Below, one piece after another: positions 6,343 through 9,087 of a stretch of DNA of 9,087 bases (positions within the stretch are counted from its first letter, which is position 1; each line of letters opens with the position of its first letter). Source of the DNA: an uncultured Pseudomonadota bacterium (GTDB lineage: Bacteria > Myxococcota_A > UBA796 > CAJQPC01); assembly GCA_937915955.1 (NCBI GenBank), contig CALGIB010000253.1, positions 1 to 9,087 on the forward strand, written 5' to 3'. The notes below the pieces were generated by a model. The model did no database searches. It had not been told where the DNA came from and saw nothing but the letters and a program-made list of their open reading frames with translations. The translations under genes were made by a program, and so were the position numbers.

Positions 6343-9081
6343 TTGCTCATCTTCCTGACCAGCCTCGCGCTGGCCCAGTCCAGCTCGGACGACTGGCGCA
6401 CGGTCGAGACCGAGCACTACCGCTTCCACTACCCGCTTCAGGCCGAGGCCTGGGCGCTCCAGGCGGCCTCTCAGGCCGAGGCGATCCGCGCCAACACGGC
6501 CGAGGCCATCGGGTACAGCCCCGAGGTCCAGATCGAGGTGGTGGTCATGGATCCCATGACGATGGCCAACGGCTGGGCGATGCCGCATCTGCGCCGGCCG
6601 CGCATGGGGCTCTACGCCAGCCCGCCGCCCGCCGACTCGGTCCTGGGCCACTACCGCAGCTGGCACGAGGACCTGATCACCCACGAGGACGCCCACCAGG
6701 TCCACCTGCTGATCCCCTCCAGGCACCCGGCCGCCGGCCTGGGGCGCTGGACGATCGGCTACGGCCCGGTCGCGCGCAAGTCTCCGCGCTGGGTCGCCGA
6801 GGGCTACGCGACCGTGATCGAGGGCAAGCTGACGGGCTGGGGGCGGCCGAACTCCACGGGGCGCCGGGTCTTCCTGGCGACGCTGGCCCGCAGCGGCGCC
6901 ATGCCGAGCTACGGCGAGCTCAACCTGTCGATGCGCTGGAACGGCATGAGCTACGCCTACCTGGTGGGCTCGGCCTACCTGGAGTGGCTCGAGGGCCGCC
7001 AGGGCGAGGGCAGCCTGGAGCAGCTCTGGACGGCCATGTCGGCCCGCGAGCTGCGCAGCTTCGAGGACGCCTTCGTCGCGGTCTTCGGCCAGGACCCCGA
7101 GCTGCTCTACATGCGCTTCGTGGCGGAGCTGACCGCCGAGGTCGTGGGCGCCGAGCGGGGGGACGAGGACGACTCGCGCTGGATCCAGCTGAGCGAGACC
7201 ACGGGCGCCCCGGTGCTGTCCCGGGATGGCAGCCAGCTGGCCTACCTGGACCGCAGCGGCTGGAGCAGCCGCCTGGTCGTGATCGGCTCGGGGCAGGACG
7301 ACCAGGCCCGCGAGGACTGGGTCGAGGCCGACGCGGAGCGGCTCGAGGAGGACCCGGTGGACGTGCCGATCGTGCAGCCGCGCGTGTTCCTGCCCGAGGA
7401 GGACGCGAGGCGGATCCGTCCCTCGCGCTCGGCCAGCCACCTGCGCTGGACCTGGCAGGACACGCTGATCTTCACGAGCTGGGTGACCGACGACGGCGGC
7501 CAGCTGCACCCCGAGATCTTCGAGTGGGACCCGGTGGAGGGGACCGAGCGGCGGGTGACCCGAGGTCAGGCCGTGCAGCAGGCCGACCCCATCCCCGGCA
7601 CGCGCCAGGCCGTCGGGGTGCGCACGCAGTGGGGCGACTCGCAGCTCGTGCTGATCCTGCTGGACTCGGGCGAGGTGGTCCCGATCACCGAGCCCGACGT
7701 GACGCTGGTGCACGACAGCCCCCGCGTCGATCCCCGCGGGCAGCGGGTGGTCTACCTGCGCAACCAGCCGGCGCTGGGCTGGCAGGTGGTGCTGCGCGAG
7801 CTGGCCGGGGGGGCCGAGGCGGTCCTGGCCTTCCCCTCGGGCGAGACCCCCAGCGGGCCGAGCTGGACGCCGGACGGCGCGGCGGTGCTCATCTCGACGG
7901 GGGACCGGGTGCTCCGCCTGCCGGTGGACGGCTCGGCGCCGACCGTGCTCGTGCACCGGGTGACGGGGGCGCTGAACCCCGCGATGCGCCCGGACGGCTC
8001 GGGCCTGTTCTTCCTGTCCGCGAACCCGGACGGGCTGGACCTGCATCACCTCGCGGCCTCGGAGCTCGACTCCGCGGAGTTCGTGGCCCGAGACCTGCCC
8101 CAGGCCCCCGAGCCTCCCCAGGCCGCGCCGGTGTCGCCGGGGCGCTACCGCCCGGGGCTGCCTCGGCTGGGGCTGATCGGCGAGGTCTCGCTGAGCCACC
8201 AGGGCTGGACCCTCGGCCCGGGCCTGCAGGTCACGGATCCGGCCGGGCGAGGGGAGCTGCTGGGCCTGGTGGCCTGGGACGCATCGGGCGTGGCCGCGGC
8301 CTCGGTGCGCGCGGCGACCTACGCCCCTCGGACCCCCGTGTGGGTGCAGGGCTTCCTGGCCAACGACGCCTGGGGTCAGCGGCACGTCGGCGGCGAGGGC
8401 GGGCTGAGCCTGTCGGAGGCCTGGGACGGAGGGGCCGTGGAGCTGCGAGGCGGCGCCTGGGCGGCTCGGGGTCCGGCGCTGGACCACGCGGCCGGCTTCG
8501 CGCGGCTGGAGGTCGGCGAGCGCCTGTACTGGGGGCGCTCTTGGCTGGCGCTCTCGGGCGAGGGCGACCTGCAGCTGGGCAGCAGCGGCAGCAAGAGCTG
8601 GACCCTGGCCGACGGCTCGCTCGGGCTCGGTCTGGGCTGGCTGGGGACCTCGATGACGGTGCGGCACGGCCGGGGGGCGACCTCGAGCGAGCTGGCGGGT
8701 CGAGCGCTGAGCCTGGGCGGGCTGCAGCTCTCGGCGACGCCCCAGTCCTGGGTGGCCAGCCGGACCTTCGCGCCGGGCCTCGAGCCCGGGCTGCTGAGCG
8801 GCACCACGCGGTCGAGCTGGACGGCCGAGATCCTCAGCCCGGTGGCGCTGGGGGTCCGCGGGGAGCGGCACGTCTTCGGCGAGGACGCGGTCTCGCAGGT
8901 CTCGGTGGTGGCGTCGCTGGAGAGCCCGCCGCTGCCCATGGACTGGCGGCCCGGGGTGCGCATCGACGCGGGCGTGGGCTGCCAGATCGAGGACCCCTCG
9001 GGCGTGCTCGAGGGGGCCTGCCGGATCAAGGAGCACTACGGGGTCTGGCTCGGCACGACCTGGGTGCCGCGGCGCCGATAG
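6343..9081 (+). CDS. Exported gluzincin-like metallopeptidase with TolB/PD40-like propeller and C-terminal beta-barrel
   Basis: 912 residues from TTG 6343. A short signal 'MLIFLTSLALA' begins the protein. Residues about 14-275 look like a peptidase-MA/gluzincin domain: 'HEDAH' (114-118) is an HExxH zinc motif, and 'WVAEGYA' (150-156) supplies the third ligand Glu153, 35 residues later. Residues about 285-570 carry repeated TolB/PD40-type blades: 'PVLSRDGSQLAYLD' near 290, 'PRVDPRGQRVVYL' near 460, 'SWTPDGAAVLIS' at 507 and 'AMRPDGSGLFFLS' at 547. After a Pro-rich linker (about 585-606), residues 607-912 are Gly/Trp-rich alternating strands that look like an outer-membrane barrel. The expected place is the cell surface or outer membrane, with the peptidase and propeller in the periplasm or outside. 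The C-terminus is Arg-Arg-Arg rather than the usual aromatic residue of barrel proteins. Substrate is unknown. The gene ends 6 bases before the window edge. Confidence 0.82.
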   Translation: MLIFLTSLALAQSSSDDWRTVETEHYRFHYPLQAEAWALQAASQAEAIRANTAEAIGYSPEVQIEVVVMDPMTMANGWAMPHLRRPRMGLYASPPPADSVLGHYRSWHEDLITHEDAHQVHLLIPSRHPAAGLGRWTIGYGPVARKSPRWVAEGYATVIEGKLTGWGRPNSTGRRVFLATLARSGAMPSYGELNLSMRWNGMSYAYLVGSAYLEWLEGRQGEGSLEQLWTAMSARELRSFEDAFVAVFGQDPELLYMRFVAELTAEVVGAERGDEDDSRWIQLSETTGAPVLSRDGSQLAYLDRSGWSSRLVVIGSGQDDQAREDWVEADAERLEEDPVDVPIVQPRVFLPEEDARRIRPSRSASHLRWTWQDTLIFTSWVTDDGGQLHPEIFEWDPVEGTERRVTRGQAVQQADPIPGTRQAVGVRTQWGDSQLVLILLDSGEVVPITEPDVTLVHDSPRVDPRGQRVVYLRNQPALGWQVVLRELAGGAEAVLAFPSGETPSGPSWTPDGAAVLISTGDRVLRLPVDGSAPTVLVHRVTGALNPAMRPDGSGLFFLSANPDGLDLHHLAASELDSAEFVARDLPQAPEPPQAAPVSPGRYRPGLPRLGLIGEVSLSHQGWTLGPGLQVTDPAGRGELLGLVAWDASGVAAASVRAATYAPRTPVWVQGFLANDAWGQRHVGGEGGLSLSEAWDGGAVELRGGAWAARGPALDHAAGFARLEVGERLYWGRSWLALSGEGDLQLGSSGSKSWTLADGSLGLGLGWLGTSMTVRHGRGATSSELAGRALSLGGLQLSATPQSWVASRTFAPGLEPGLLSGTTRSSWTAEILSPVALGVRGERHVFGEDAVSQVSVVASLESPPLPMDWRPGVRIDAGVGCQIEDPSGVLEGACRIKEHYGVWLGTTWVPRRR

Positions 9082-9087
9082 CAGGCT

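Noticed and set aside
7807..7813. Seven-G run in the peptidase-barrel gene (another at 4832-4838) as a phase-variation tract
   Set aside because: The frame is intact and runs of this length are common in such GC-rich DNA.
6316..9036. 906-residue open frame antisense to the peptidase-barrel gene
   Set aside because: Long antisense frames are expected when third positions are nearly all G/C. The product is Ala/Arg/Gln/His-rich low complexity with no family signal, while the plus strand has clear motifs.

Overview
The window is very GC-rich, with third codon positions almost always G or C. It encodes two proteins that look like outer-membrane beta-barrels with N-terminal export signals, so the source is a Gram-negative (diderm) bacterium. 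The style (high GC, TTG/GTG starts, many lineage-specific proteins, a peptidase-propeller-barrel protein) would suit Myxococcota or a related group, but nothing here fixes the taxonomy. The window is densely coded: no stretch over 100 bases lacks a gene, and I see no RNA genes, insertion sequences or CRISPR arrays.

Layout. At 1-881 (minus) is the N-terminal half of a RecJ-like DHH-family protein that has lost the metal-binding motifs; it runs off the left edge. Divergent from it, with 40 bp between start codons, is a 522-residue unrecognised protein (922-2490, plus). This converges with no spacer on a tryptophanase (2491-3843, minus). Upstream of the tryptophanase on the same strand lie a beta-barrel-like exported protein (3940-4812), a FabL-type enoyl-ACP reductase (4850-5569) and a DUF4342/TPR protein with an internal 11-residue repeat (5593-6267). 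The gaps are 96, 37 and 23 bp, so these four could form one operon, most securely the last two. Divergent from them, across a 75-bp region holding a perfect 10-bp palindrome, is a 912-residue exported protein (6343-9081, plus) joining a zinc-peptidase domain, a TolB/PD40-like propeller and a predicted barrel.

How the genes fit together. No single pathway links them all. The minus-strand cluster mixes tryptophan breakdown to indole, fatty-acid elongation and envelope proteins. The left end holds a probable pseudoenzyme beside an orphan gene. The most notable items are the degenerate RecJ paralogue, the three-part surface peptidase, and the tryptophanase without recognisable tnaC/tnaB partners. 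Strong Shine-Dalgarno sequences fix four non-ATG starts (TTG 881, GTG 922, TTG 6267, TTG 6343).
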